From: Croceivirga sp009797885 | Lineage (GTDB): Bacteria; Bacteroidota; Bacteroidia; Flavobacteriales; Flavobacteriaceae | Assembly: GCA_045866215.1 (NCBI GenBank) | Contig: AP035880.1 | Span: forward strand, 4,464,001-4,528,000 | Reading direction: 5' to 3' | DNA length: 64,000 nt | Shown: one piece after another, positions 50,834 through 59,515 of the stretch | Numbering within the stretch: the stretch's first letter is position 1 | Layout of the letters: every line of letters begins with the position of its first letter | Notes under the pieces: generated by a model | What the model was told of the DNA's origin: nothing | Seen by the model: the letters and a program-made list of their open reading frames with translations, nothing else | Database searches by the model: none | Position numbers and translations under genes: made by a program

Positions 50834-51219
50834 AATCAAGAGCCAAGAATCAAGAGCCAAGAGTCAAGGGTCAAGAATCAAGGGTCATGAATCAAGGGTC
50901 ATGAATCAAGGGTCATGAATCAAGAATCAAGAGTCAAGATTTAAGATTCAAGAAACAAGATTGCTTTATCCCGACTCTTAACTTCTCACTTCTCACTTCT
51001 CACTTCTCACTTCTCACTTCTCACTTCTCACTTCTCACTTCTGACTTCTAACTTCTGACTCCTAACTCCTAAGTTCCCACTTCCCGCTTCCAATTCCTAA
51101 CTCCCAGCTTCCAACACCCAACACCCAACACCCAACACCCAACTTCTAATTCCCAACACCCAACTTCTAATTCCCAACCTCTAATCCCTAACCCCTAACT
51201 CCTAACCTCTAACCCCTGA
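50834..51219. repeat. Two opposed arrays of in-register heptanucleotide repeats
   Basis: From 50834 to 50959 there are 18 contiguous purine-rich 7-mers of the type (A/G)(A/G)TCAAG, such as AATCAAG and GGTCATG. A 15-bp spacer follows, then from 50975 to 51219 35 contiguous pyrimidine-rich 7-mers: eight CTTCTCA copies (50982-51037), then degenerate CTTCTAA, CTCCTAA, CACCCAA and TTCCCAA types. The register is never lost in either block. The two blocks are partly complementary and could fold into a long imperfect hairpin. This fills most of the 506-bp gap between menE and the M24 peptidase; the rest (50759-50833 and 51220-51264) shows nothing I recognise. Confidence 0.9.
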
Positions 51220-51264
51220 TTCTGATATCTCGATGGCGCTTCCTCAAGCTAGTTCATTATCTTC

Positions 51265-52626
51265 ATGAAAAAATCAAACTCCATGAAATTAGTACACTAC
51301 ATTTTTCTTCTCTTTCCATGCCTTGTGTTGACCCAGCAGATCCTTCCAGAGAAGGAACGCGCCCGGGTAATCGATGAAATTTTAGCAGATCGGTTCAATA
51401 ACCTACTTCCAGAATTGATGGATAAGACGGATATTGACATGTGGCTGATCATTTCACGGGAGTATAATGAGGATCCGGTTTTACGCACCATGTTGCCCGC
51501 AACCTGGTTAAATGCCCGTCGTAGGACCATACTGCTCTTTTATCGGGATGCGGCCAAGGACAGTATCCATAAGTTGGCAGTAGCCAGATATAATGTAGGA
51601 AGGAATATAGAATCGGCATGGGATAAAGACAAGGAGCCCAATCAGTGGAAAAGATTGGTGCAGTTAATTGACGAACGCAATCCCAGGAAAATAGGCCTGA
51701 ATTTTTCAAAAGACCACAATATTGCCGATGGCCTGGTAAAAACGGATTATGAAGAATTGCTTGAAAACCTTCCTAAAAAATATCATTCCAGGATAGTGTC
51801 GGCCGAACAGTTGGCGGTACGCTGGATCGAAACGCGTACCGAACGGGAAATGATCATTTATAACCAATTGGTGGATATTACCCACGATATTATTGCCAAA
51901 GCCTTTTCAGAAAAAGTAATTACCCCGGGGGTGACCACAACATCGGAAGTAGAATGGTGGATGCGCCAAAAAGCTACGGATTTGGGATTGGAAACCTGGT
52001 TTCACCCAACAGTGGATGTACAACGTAGTAGTGAAGAACTGGTCAGTCATTTGTATTCATTTTCAGGTAGGCCGGAAGATATGGTTATCCTACCGGGGGA
52101 TTTAGTGCACTGTGATTTTGGCATCACCTATTTACGCTTAAATACGGACTGTCAGGAATTGGCCTATGTACTTAAACCAAAGGAAAAAAGTCCGCCCAGT
52201 TTTTTGGTCGATGCCTTAAAAGAGGGCAACAGGGTCCAGGATTTTTTAACGACGAACATGATCCAGGGTAAAACAGGGAATCAAATTTTGGCAAAGGCCT
52301 TGTCCGATGCCAGGAAAGTGGGATTACGACCGACTATTTATACGCACCCTCTGGGGTTGTATGGCCATTCTGCAGGAACAACCATTGGTATGTGGGATGC
52401 ACAGGAAGGCGTAATGAAAGATGATGGGGAGAATTATCCACTGAACACCAATACGGTGTATGCCATTGAATTGAATACCACAGTGACGATTCCGGAATGG
52501 AAAAGGGACATCCGAATCATGTTGGAGGAAGCCGGTTTTTTTGGGGAAGAGGGGTTTCGATATGTCAATGGTCGCCAGACCAAATTGTTGGTGATACCTC
52601 GTGTTAGGACATATCAAGGGAATTGA
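51265..52626 (+). CDS. M24 family metallopeptidase (Xaa-Pro aminopeptidase-like), exported
   Basis: A 453-residue exported protein with a signal (MKLVHYIFLLFPCLVLTQ, residues 7-24; the real start may be the second Met). The N-terminal creatinase-like domain spans about 40-190, the pita-bread catalytic domain about 200-440. Metal ligands: HCDFGITYLRLNTDCQEL (two Asp), THPLGLYGHSAGTTIGMW (His), AIELNTT (Glu), and a final Glu expected near RIMLEEAGFF. It should remove N-terminal residues next to proline, and would complement hydroxyproline catabolism by processing collagen-like peptides, though it is not linked to that operon. Confidence 0.87.
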   Translation: MKKSNSMKLVHYIFLLFPCLVLTQQILPEKERARVIDEILADRFNNLLPELMDKTDIDMWLIISREYNEDPVLRTMLPATWLNARRRTILLFYRDAAKDSIHKLAVARYNVGRNIESAWDKDKEPNQWKRLVQLIDERNPRKIGLNFSKDHNIADGLVKTDYEELLENLPKKYHSRIVSAEQLAVRWIETRTEREMIIYNQLVDITHDIIAKAFSEKVITPGVTTTSEVEWWMRQKATDLGLETWFHPTVDVQRSSEELVSHLYSFSGRPEDMVILPGDLVHCDFGITYLRLNTDCQELAYVLKPKEKSPPSFLVDALKEGNRVQDFLTTNMIQGKTGNQILAKALSDARKVGLRPTIYTHPLGLYGHSAGTTIGMWDAQEGVMKDDGENYPLNTNTVYAIELNTTVTIPEWKRDIRIMLEEAGFFGEEGFRYVNGRQTKLLVIPRVRTYQGN

Positions 52627-52698
52627 AGGTAACGTTAAAGTTTACCTTAATCAGTTGTTAATTTGACTGATTATGAATAAATTATTGGAAAAATTGCC

Positions 52699-54492
52699 AT
52701 GAAAATATTTTACACTGTCCTCATCCTTTCGATTTCAGTTTTTATCTGCTCCGCACAAGAACGTTTTATAAAAGGTACCATTACGGATGGGGAGAATCTT
52801 CTCCCAAACGCCAATGTGCAAATCGTTAACAGTGGGGTTTCCACCAATACGGACGAAGATGGAAAATATAGGATTTTGGCTTCGCCCGGTGATGCCTTGT
52901 TCTACAATTATCCTGGTATGGAACCTATCCAAATACGGGTGGAAGACGTGACAAAAACATTAAATGTGGAAATGTTTCCCAAAGTGGTAAAACTCAAAAA
53001 TGTCACGGTTACCCAAAATAGGAACAACAGCCAGAAAGAACTGGAGACACAATACGCCACCAACCCAAACATTCTCAAAACCCTTTTTGGATATCTGGAT
53101 AAAACAAAAGTATCCTATTCCGTCAGAATAATGGATGGAAATGACATTCTGCCGGGAGAATACAATTTAGCCTTGGTATTACAAAACAGATTTGCTGGTA
53201 TTAGGGTGTTGAATGGTCTTGGCATGGGTTCGGGAACTGTTGGAACTCCCAATGCCACAACGGTGGGGTTTGGAGCGGCCTTCGGGGCCAATGCAGGACG
53301 GTCGGTTTTGCTAAGGGGAGGAAGGGCCATCTTTGATATTGACGGACAATTGTTTACCGATTTTCCTGATTTTATAGATGTTCAAAACATAAGACGGATA
53401 GGTATTTTATCTTCCTCTGCAGGGACGGTTAAATATGGAACAATGGCCAGGGGAGGTGTAATCGTCATCAATACAAAAACAGGAACGGTCATACCCAAGG
53501 ATAAAAATGGTAGGCCCTGGGATACTGCTAGGTTAAGGAATAATTTTTTACGCGAACCTGTGGTATCCAGTTCAGTAGCTTTAAAGAATGCACCCACGTA
53601 TTTAAGGGAATTGGAAAGCGCAACAACATTTGAGGAAGCCCAGGCAATCTTTGAATCCAATTTGGACAAATATGCTGGCAATCCCTACTTTATTTTGGAT
53701 GCCTATAGGTTTTTTTATGAAAAATGGAATGCGCAACAGTTTGCGGATGCCGTAGTGGAAGGTGCCATGGATTCTTTTGTCGGGAATCCCGTAGTATTGA
53801 AAGCATTGGCCTACATCTATGAATCACAGGAAAGGTTTGGGCTTTCACATCAGGTGACCAAAGATGTATTCATTTTAAGGCCCCATTATGCGCAATCGTA
53901 TTTGGAACTTGCCAATAGTAATAGAAATTTGGGAAAAACTGCCATGGCGGCGAAGGTCTATGCGCGATATTTTTATTTGTTGGATGAAGGATTTATGGAA
54001 ACCGATACAAGTACCTTTTCAACAATAATTAAAAGGGAGTTCAATAACCTGCTGGCTTTGGAGGTTGACGACAGGGTTGTAAAAAGTAAGCGGGTTAGTA
54101 TGGATGGGGAAGAATATAAAGGAACGCGTTTGGTATTCGAATGGAACGATAGCGAAGCGGAATTTGATCTACAATTTGTAAACCCGGAAGGGCAATACTA
54201 CACCTGGAAGCATAGTCTTGAAGAAAATCCTGAAATCATTTTACGGGAAAAGGAACTGGGATATGCCTGCTCGGAATATCTTATAGATGGTTCAATTCCA
54301 GGAATATGGAGGGCGAATATAAAATACCAGGGCAACAAGAGTCTGACCCCTACCTATTTAAAGGCAACCATTTACCACAACTATGGTTCCAAAGAACAGC
54401 GCAAAGAAGTACGGGTGTTTAAATTGAACGTAAAGGACACGAACCAAGAACTTTTTAATGTAAGGACCATTGGAAGTATTGGGACACCATAG
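52699..54492 (+). CDS. Envelope protein with CarboxypepD_reg-like and TonB-plug-like domains but no barrel
   Basis: A 597-residue exported protein (MKIFYTVLILSISVFICSAQ). Residues 22-100 are a CarboxypepD_reg-like domain (GTITDGENLLPNANVQIVNS); residues about 135-265 resemble a TonB-dependent receptor plug (RFAGIRVLNGLGM, SVLLRGGRAIFDIDGQ, VQNIRRIGILSSSAGTVKYG, GGVIVINTKTG). Instead of a 22-strand barrel, the rest is helical, TPR-like (NPVVLKALAYIYESQERFGL; YLELANSNRNLGKTAMAAKV) and a beta domain at the end. This looks like a receptor-derived scaffold rather than a transporter. It overlaps the next gene by 23 bp. Confidence 0.8.
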   Translation: MKIFYTVLILSISVFICSAQERFIKGTITDGENLLPNANVQIVNSGVSTNTDEDGKYRILASPGDALFYNYPGMEPIQIRVEDVTKTLNVEMFPKVVKLKNVTVTQNRNNSQKELETQYATNPNILKTLFGYLDKTKVSYSVRIMDGNDILPGEYNLALVLQNRFAGIRVLNGLGMGSGTVGTPNATTVGFGAAFGANAGRSVLLRGGRAIFDIDGQLFTDFPDFIDVQNIRRIGILSSSAGTVKYGTMARGGVIVINTKTGTVIPKDKNGRPWDTARLRNNFLREPVVSSSVALKNAPTYLRELESATTFEEAQAIFESNLDKYAGNPYFILDAYRFFYEKWNAQQFADAVVEGAMDSFVGNPVVLKALAYIYESQERFGLSHQVTKDVFILRPHYAQSYLELANSNRNLGKTAMAAKVYARYFYLLDEGFMETDTSTFSTIIKREFNNLLALEVDDRVVKSKRVSMDGEEYKGTRLVFEWNDSEAEFDLQFVNPEGQYYTWKHSLEENPEIILREKELGYACSEYLIDGSIPGIWRANIKYQGNKSLTPTYLKATIYHNYGSKEQRKEVRVFKLNVKDTNQELFNVRTIGSIGTP

Positions 54493-55636
54493 TTTTAAGG
54501 TCCGTTTATTGGCCTCGTTCATCTTGTTATTTGTCTTTAAGTTTGGTGTGGGCCAAAAAGACTATAAAGGGAAGGTGGTGGATTCAAAAACAGGGGAGCC
54601 CATTCCTTATGTAAATATTGGTATTGTTGAAAAAGGTATCGGAACCGTAAGTGACGAAGAAGGTCTTTTCCATCTTTATTTTCAAAAAAATAAGGTGGAA
54701 TCCGAGGCAATTATACTCTTTTCCGCCTTGGGTTACGGTTCTTTGAACATACCGGTAGCCGAAATGCCATTGGTTTACAATGAATATCCGGTTTTTAAAA
54801 TGACACCTACCAGGGTGGAATTGGATGAGGTGGTGGTATCCAACAAGGGCGAACGGTTTATTCAAAATACCATTGGTTATAAAAACTCCGGCCAGCGTAT
54901 TTTTGGTTATTGGAAAGACCAGATTGCCCTGGGAGGTGAGTTGGCCACCCGCATAATTGCAAAAAGTGGACTTCGTAGATTGGAACGCTTTCAGTTCGAA
55001 GTATTCCACAACCCTTCGGACAGCCTGCTGCTCCGCGTCAATATTTATAAGGATGATGGAACAATGGGCAGGCCAAAGACCAATTTGAACAAATCCGGGG
55101 AGAATATTTTGGTCACCGTAAAAAAGACGGATAAGATCGTCTGGGTAGATTTAAAGCCATACGATCTTTACGTTAGAAATGACTTTATGCTATCACTGGA
55201 ACTATTGACGGTATATGGGAATGAGGAATTGGGATTGATATTGGCCGGAGCGCCGGATAAGTATGGTTCCTATAGAAAATATGCAAGTCAGGGTAAATGG
55301 GAACGGATTACGGACCAAAACATGGCCTATTATCTGGAAACTTCCCTGATGGTACCGGAAAAAGTAGCGCAGCGTTTTGAAAAAAGGGAGTTACGTAAAA
55401 GGAAGAAAATTCGAACCATTTCGGGTTTCACTTTAATGGGAGGTCGTATGGTACAAGGTGTGGAGGTTACCAATAAACGAACCAAAGAGACCGTGGTTAC
55501 CGATGACAAAGGACGCTATACCATAGCGGCCAATACGAATGATGAGATATTTTTCCGTAAGGAAGGATATCAGGTCATGGTACTTAAGGTAGGTGACAAA
55601 CCCACGGCGAATATTATGATGAAGAGTGCAAGGTGA
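54470..55636 (+). CDS. Exported protein with two CarboxypepD_reg-like domains
   Basis: A protein of up to 388 residues. Start uncertain: TTG codons at 54470, 54479 and 54509 precede the signal segment (LLASFILLFVFKFGVGQ). Residues about 30-120 form a CarboxypepD_reg-like domain (GKVVDSKTGEPIPYVNIGIV; GTVSDEEGLFHLYF), the middle is a beta-rich region, and the C-terminus repeats a similar fold (GFTLMGGRMVQGVEVTNKRT; VTDDKGRYTIAANTNDEI). No enzymatic residues. It is translationally coupled with the previous gene, so the two probably act together in the envelope. Its TGA stop directly abuts the stop of the convergent carboxylase gene. Confidence 0.78.
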   Translation: MEVLGHHSFKVRLLASFILLFVFKFGVGQKDYKGKVVDSKTGEPIPYVNIGIVEKGIGTVSDEEGLFHLYFQKNKVESEAIILFSALGYGSLNIPVAEMPLVYNEYPVFKMTPTRVELDEVVVSNKGERFIQNTIGYKNSGQRIFGYWKDQIALGGELATRIIAKSGLRRLERFQFEVFHNPSDSLLLRVNIYKDDGTMGRPKTNLNKSGENILVTVKKTDKIVWVDLKPYDLYVRNDFMLSLELLTVYGNEELGLILAGAPDKYGSYRKYASQGKWERITDQNMAYYLETSLMVPEKVAQRFEKRELRKRKKIRTISGFTLMGGRMVQGVEVTNKRTKETVVTDDKGRYTIAANTNDEIFFRKEGYQVMVLKVGDKPTANIMMKSAR

Positions 55637-57265
55637 TCATACTTGCAATACCCCTAGATTAAACTGCTTTTCAATGGGAGCGTGATTGGCGGCTTCGATA
55701 CCCATGGAGATCCACCTTCTAGTAGCCATAGGGTCAATAATGGCGTCGGTCCACAAACGTGCAGCAGCGTAATAGGGCGATACCTGATTATCGTACCGGG
55801 TTTTTATTTTTTCAAAAAGGGCCTTTTCCTTTTCGGTATCAAAGGCCTCTCCCTTTTTCTCCAAAGCGGCTTTTTCAATCTGTAGCAACACTTTGGCTGC
55901 CGAATTACCGCTCATTACCGCCAGCTCCGCACTGGGCCATGCTACAATTAACCTGGGGTCATAAGCTTTACCACACATGGCGTAATTGCCGGCACCATAA
56001 CTATTTCCAACAACTATGGTGAATTTGGGAACCACTGAATTGCTAACGGCGTTCACCATTTTGGCCCCATCCTTTATGATTCCGCCGTGTTCGCTTTTAC
56101 TGCCTACCATAAAACCAGTAACATCCTGCAAAAACACCAAAGGGATTTTCTTCTGATTGCAATTCGCTATAAATCGAGTGGCTTTGTCCGCGGAATCGGA
56201 ATAGATAACCCCTCCAAATTGCATTTCGCCTTTTCCACTTTTTACAACTTTGCGTTGGTTGGCCACAATGCCTACGGCCCAGCCATCAATTCGTGCATAT
56301 CCCGTCAAAAGTGTTTTTCCGTAATCTTCCTTGTATTGCTCAAATTTGGAATCATCCACCAATCTCTTGATGATCTCCAACATATCATATTGGTCAGCTC
56401 TGGATTTGGGTAGAATACCAAAGATTTCCTCCTGATTTTCGGTTGGGGCCTTGGGTTCGATACGATTGTAGCCTGCTTTCTCAAAAGTCCCTATTTTGTC
56501 TACAATGTTTTTGATGGTGTCCAGGGCATCTTTATCATCTTTGGCCTTGTAATCCGTAACACCACTAATCTCGCAGTGCGTTGTGGCTCCTCCCAAGGTT
56601 TCATTGTCAATACTTTCGCCAATGGCGGCCTTCACCAGGTAACTTCCCGCTAGGAAAATACTTCCTGTCTTATCCACGATCAGCGCCTCATCACTCATAA
56701 TAGGCAAATAGGCGCCCCCGGCGACACAACTTCCCATGACTGCCGAAATTTGGGTGATTCCCATACTGCTCATTACGGCATTGTTCCGGAATATGCGTCC
56801 AAAATGTTCCTTGTCCGGAAAAATTTCATCCTGCATGGGGAGATAGACTCCCGCACTGTCCACGAGATAAATAATGGGAAGTCGATTCTCTATGGCTATT
56901 TCCTGTGCCCTAAGGTTCTTTTTTCCTGTTATGGGGAACCAAGCACCAGCCTTAACGGTAGCATCATTGGCCACAACAATACATTGCTTTCCTTGAATAT
57001 GGCCAATTTTGATCACGACACCTCCGGAAGGACAACCCCCATGTTCCTTATACATGGCTTCGCCGGCAAAGGCGCCGACTTCAATGGCCGCTTCATCGGA
57101 GTCCAGTAGATAGGCAATACGTTCCCTGGCGGTCATTTTTCCTTTGGCATGGTGCTTTTCAATTCGTTTTTTACCCCCTCCGAGCTTTAAATCGGCCAAT
57201 TTTCGTCGGAGTTGTGCAAGCATTAATTTATTATGATCTTCATTTTTATTGAAGTTTAGATCCAT
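55637..57265 (-). CDS. Acyl-CoA carboxylase carboxyltransferase (beta) subunit
   Basis: A 542-residue carboxyltransferase of the propionyl-/methylcrotonyl-CoA carboxylase beta type. N-terminal acyl-CoA region: KMTARERIAYLLDSDEAAIE, GGVVIKIGHIQGKQCIVVAN, YLVDSAGVYLPMQDEIFPD, MGSCVAGGAYLPIMSDE. C-terminal half: VFLQDVTGFMVGSKSEHGGI, GNSYGAGNYAMCGKAYDPR and WPSAELAVMSG. It transfers CO2 from carboxybiotin to acyl-CoA; the pattern is closest to methylcrotonyl-CoA carboxylase-type subunits. No biotin carboxylase gene is in the window, so the substrate is not settled. Confidence 0.92.
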   Translation of the reverse strand: MDLNFNKNEDHNKLMLAQLRRKLADLKLGGGKKRIEKHHAKGKMTARERIAYLLDSDEAAIEVGAFAGEAMYKEHGGCPSGGVVIKIGHIQGKQCIVVANDATVKAGAWFPITGKKNLRAQEIAIENRLPIIYLVDSAGVYLPMQDEIFPDKEHFGRIFRNNAVMSSMGITQISAVMGSCVAGGAYLPIMSDEALIVDKTGSIFLAGSYLVKAAIGESIDNETLGGATTHCEISGVTDYKAKDDKDALDTIKNIVDKIGTFEKAGYNRIEPKAPTENQEEIFGILPKSRADQYDMLEIIKRLVDDSKFEQYKEDYGKTLLTGYARIDGWAVGIVANQRKVVKSGKGEMQFGGVIYSDSADKATRFIANCNQKKIPLVFLQDVTGFMVGSKSEHGGIIKDGAKMVNAVSNSVVPKFTIVVGNSYGAGNYAMCGKAYDPRLIVAWPSAELAVMSGNSAAKVLLQIEKAALEKKGEAFDTEKEKALFEKIKTRYDNQVSPYYAAARLWTDAIIDPMATRRWISMGIEAANHAPIEKQFNLGVLQV

Positions 57266-57374
57266 TTTATGGGTTTTATGCTTTATTTGTTAAAGATACA
57301 ATGCCAATTGAGATTGCCGTAAGGATGGTTCTTGCATTTTTTCCGATATTTGAGTTTACACTTAATTTGTACGA

Positions 57375-57557
57375 ATGGGAATGAATAAAAATACTGTACT
57401 GGCTTATGCCACAATCATCATGATTGCGGTGGGATTGGGAATGATTGCCCTTGGGGCTTTTAAATATGATGAAGTAGCCGGATACGGTTTTGGCGCAGTC
57501 GGAATTGGCTTTTTTGCAATAGCCTGGGTGTTCAATGCCCTAAAAGGTAGGGTTTGA
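57375..57557 (+). CDS. Small CAL67264-type membrane protein
   Basis: A 60-residue protein (58 from the second Met) with two membrane helices (LAYATIIMIAVGLGMIALGA and GYGFGAVGIGFFAIAWVF) and the ending NALKGRV. It matches a small flavobacterial membrane protein family known as CAL67264, function unknown. It stands alone between the carboxylase and the heptad array. Confidence 0.8.
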   Translation: MGMNKNTVLAYATIIMIAVGLGMIALGAFKYDEVAGYGFGAVGIGFFAIAWVFNALKGRV

Positions 57558-57613
57558 TTGGATTCAGGTAGAATTTTAAAGACATTGCAGTTGTTCGGGA
57601 AAACCCTATAAAA

Positions 57614-57822
57614 AGTTAAGAGTTGAGAGTTAAAAGTTAAAAGTTTTCTACTTTCTATTAACTATTAACCATTAACCATTAACCATTAACCATTAACCAT
57701 TAACCATTAACCATTAACCATTAACCATTAACCATTAACCATTAACCATTAACCATTAACCATCAACCATCAACCATCAACCATCAACCATCAACATCAA
57801 CTATTAACCATTAACCATAATC
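57614..57822. repeat. Heptanucleotide repeat array running up to the ettA start
   Basis: Contiguous 7-mers: AGTTAAG, AGTTGAG, AGTTAAA twice, AGTTTTC, TACTTTC, TATTAAC twice, then 13 copies of CATTAAC (57670-57760), five of CATCAAC (57761-57795), one 6-nt unit (57796-57801) that breaks the register, then TATTAAC, CATTAAC and CATAATC. It ends at the base before the ettA ATG. The first AGTTAAA units are complementary to the TATTAAC units, so a hairpin can form. Nothing else is seen between 57558 and 57613. Confidence 0.92.
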
Positions 57823-59514
57823 ATGTCTGACGATAAAAAGGTCATTTTTTCCATGGCAGGGGTCACCAAGACCTTTAAGAATGCCAATACACCAGTACTT
57901 AAGAATATTTATTTAAGCTTTTTTTATGGGGCAAAGATTGGTATTCTTGGTTTAAACGGCTCGGGTAAGTCCACCTTGCTCAAAATAATTGCGGGAGTGG
58001 ATAAAAATTATCAAGGCGATGTGGTTTTTTCACCGGGCTATTCCGTTGGTTATTTGGAGCAGGAACCACAGTTGGATGCGGATAAGACGGTCCTTGAGAT
58101 TGTGAAAGAAGGGGTAGCCGAAACCGTTGCTACATTGGATGAGTACCATAAGATCAATGATATGTTCGCCCTACCGGAAGTATATGAGGATGCGGATAAA
58201 ATGCAAAAATTGATGGACAGGCAGGCGGTACTGCAAGATAAGATTGATGCCAGTAATGCCTGGGAACTGGACACGAAACTGGAAATAGCAATGGACGCCC
58301 TGAGGACCCCGGAAGCGGATAAGAAGATTGAAGTGCTTTCCGGCGGTGAACGAAGGAGGGTTGCCCTATGCCGTTTATTATTGCAAGAACCGGATGTCCT
58401 GCTTTTGGATGAGCCTACCAACCATTTGGATGCGGAATCGGTACATTGGTTGGAACACCATTTGGCCCAATACAAAGGCACGGTGATTGCAGTGACCCAC
58501 GACAGGTATTTCCTGGACAATGTTGCCGGGTGGATACTGGAACTGGACCGGGGGGAAGGCATTCCCTGGAAAGGAAATTATTCAGGTTGGCTGGATCAAA
58601 AGGCCAAGCGATTGGCCCAAGAAAGCAAACAGGCCTCCAAACGTCAAAAAACCCTGGAACGGGAATTGGAATGGGTACGTCAAGGAGCAAAAGGGCGGCA
58701 GGCAAAGCAAAAGGCGCGTTTAAAGAACTATGATAAGTTGGCCAGCCAGGACCAAAAGCAATTGGAAGACAAACTGGAAATATATATCCCCAACGGCCCC
58801 AGGCTAGGGACCAATGTCATAGAGGCCAAAGGCGTGAGCAAGGTCTATGGGGATAAACTCCTCTATGAGGATCTTAATTTTAATCTTCCACAGGCAGGTA
58901 TCGTGGGCATTATTGGTCCCAATGGTGCCGGTAAGACCACTATTTTTAGAATGATCATGAACGAAGAATCACCTGATAAGGGGGAATTCGTTGTGGGCGA
59001 CACAGCCAAATTGGCTTATGTAGACCAATCCCATTCAAATATTGACCCAGAAAAATCCATTTGGGAAAACTTCAGCGATGGACAGGAATTGGTGATGATG
59101 GGAGGGAAGCAGGTGAACTCCAGGGCATATTTAAGTCGGTTCAATTTTTCCGGAAGTGAACAAAACAAAAAGGTAAACATGCTTTCCGGTGGGGAGCGGA
59201 ACCGATTGCACTTGGCCATGACACTAAAGGAGGAAGGCAATGTTTTGTTGTTGGATGAGCCTACCAATGATTTGGATGTTAATACCTTGCGTGCTTTGGA
59301 AGAAGGCTTGGAGAATTTTGCTGGATGTGCCGTTATTATTTCACACGACCGATGGTTTTTGGACCGGATTTGCACCCATATCCTGGCCTTTGAAGGGGAT
59401 TCCCAGGTCTATTTCTTTGAGGGGTCTTTCTCCGATTATGAGGAAAACAAAAAGAAACGTTTGGGAGCTGATATCATGCCAAAACGTATTAAGTACAAAA
59501 AGCTGGTAAGGTGA
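57823..59514 (+). CDS. ettA: Energy-dependent translational throttle protein EttA (ABC-F)
   Basis: A 563-residue ABC-F protein with two ATPase domains and no membrane part. Domain 1: Walker A GLNGSGKSTLLKI, arm region around residues 95-140, signature LSGGERRRVALCRLL, Walker B VLLLDEPTNHLDAES. Linker: charged helix with KRQKTLERELEWVRQGAKGR. Domain 2: GPNGAGKTTIFRMI, LSGGERNRLHLAMTL and VLLLDEPTNDLD. EttA binds the ribosomal E site and gates the first peptide bond depending on ATP/ADP ratio. The upstream 209 bp are heptad repeats, so its promoter must lie within or beyond the array. Confidence 0.95.
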   Translation: MSDDKKVIFSMAGVTKTFKNANTPVLKNIYLSFFYGAKIGILGLNGSGKSTLLKIIAGVDKNYQGDVVFSPGYSVGYLEQEPQLDADKTVLEIVKEGVAETVATLDEYHKINDMFALPEVYEDADKMQKLMDRQAVLQDKIDASNAWELDTKLEIAMDALRTPEADKKIEVLSGGERRRVALCRLLLQEPDVLLLDEPTNHLDAESVHWLEHHLAQYKGTVIAVTHDRYFLDNVAGWILELDRGEGIPWKGNYSGWLDQKAKRLAQESKQASKRQKTLERELEWVRQGAKGRQAKQKARLKNYDKLASQDQKQLEDKLEIYIPNGPRLGTNVIEAKGVSKVYGDKLLYEDLNFNLPQAGIVGIIGPNGAGKTTIFRMIMNEESPDKGEFVVGDTAKLAYVDQSHSNIDPEKSIWENFSDGQELVMMGGKQVNSRAYLSRFNFSGSEQNKKVNMLSGGERNRLHLAMTLKEEGNVLLLDEPTNDLDVNTLRALEEGLENFAGCAVIISHDRWFLDRICTHILAFEGDSQVYFFEGSFSDYEENKKKRLGADIMPKRIKYKKLVR

Positions 59515-59515
59515 T

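Noticed and set aside
50834..51219. Heptad region considered as a CRISPR array or tandem satellite gene
   Set aside because: Units are 7 bp with no spacers, there are no cas genes nearby, and no open frame runs through both blocks.
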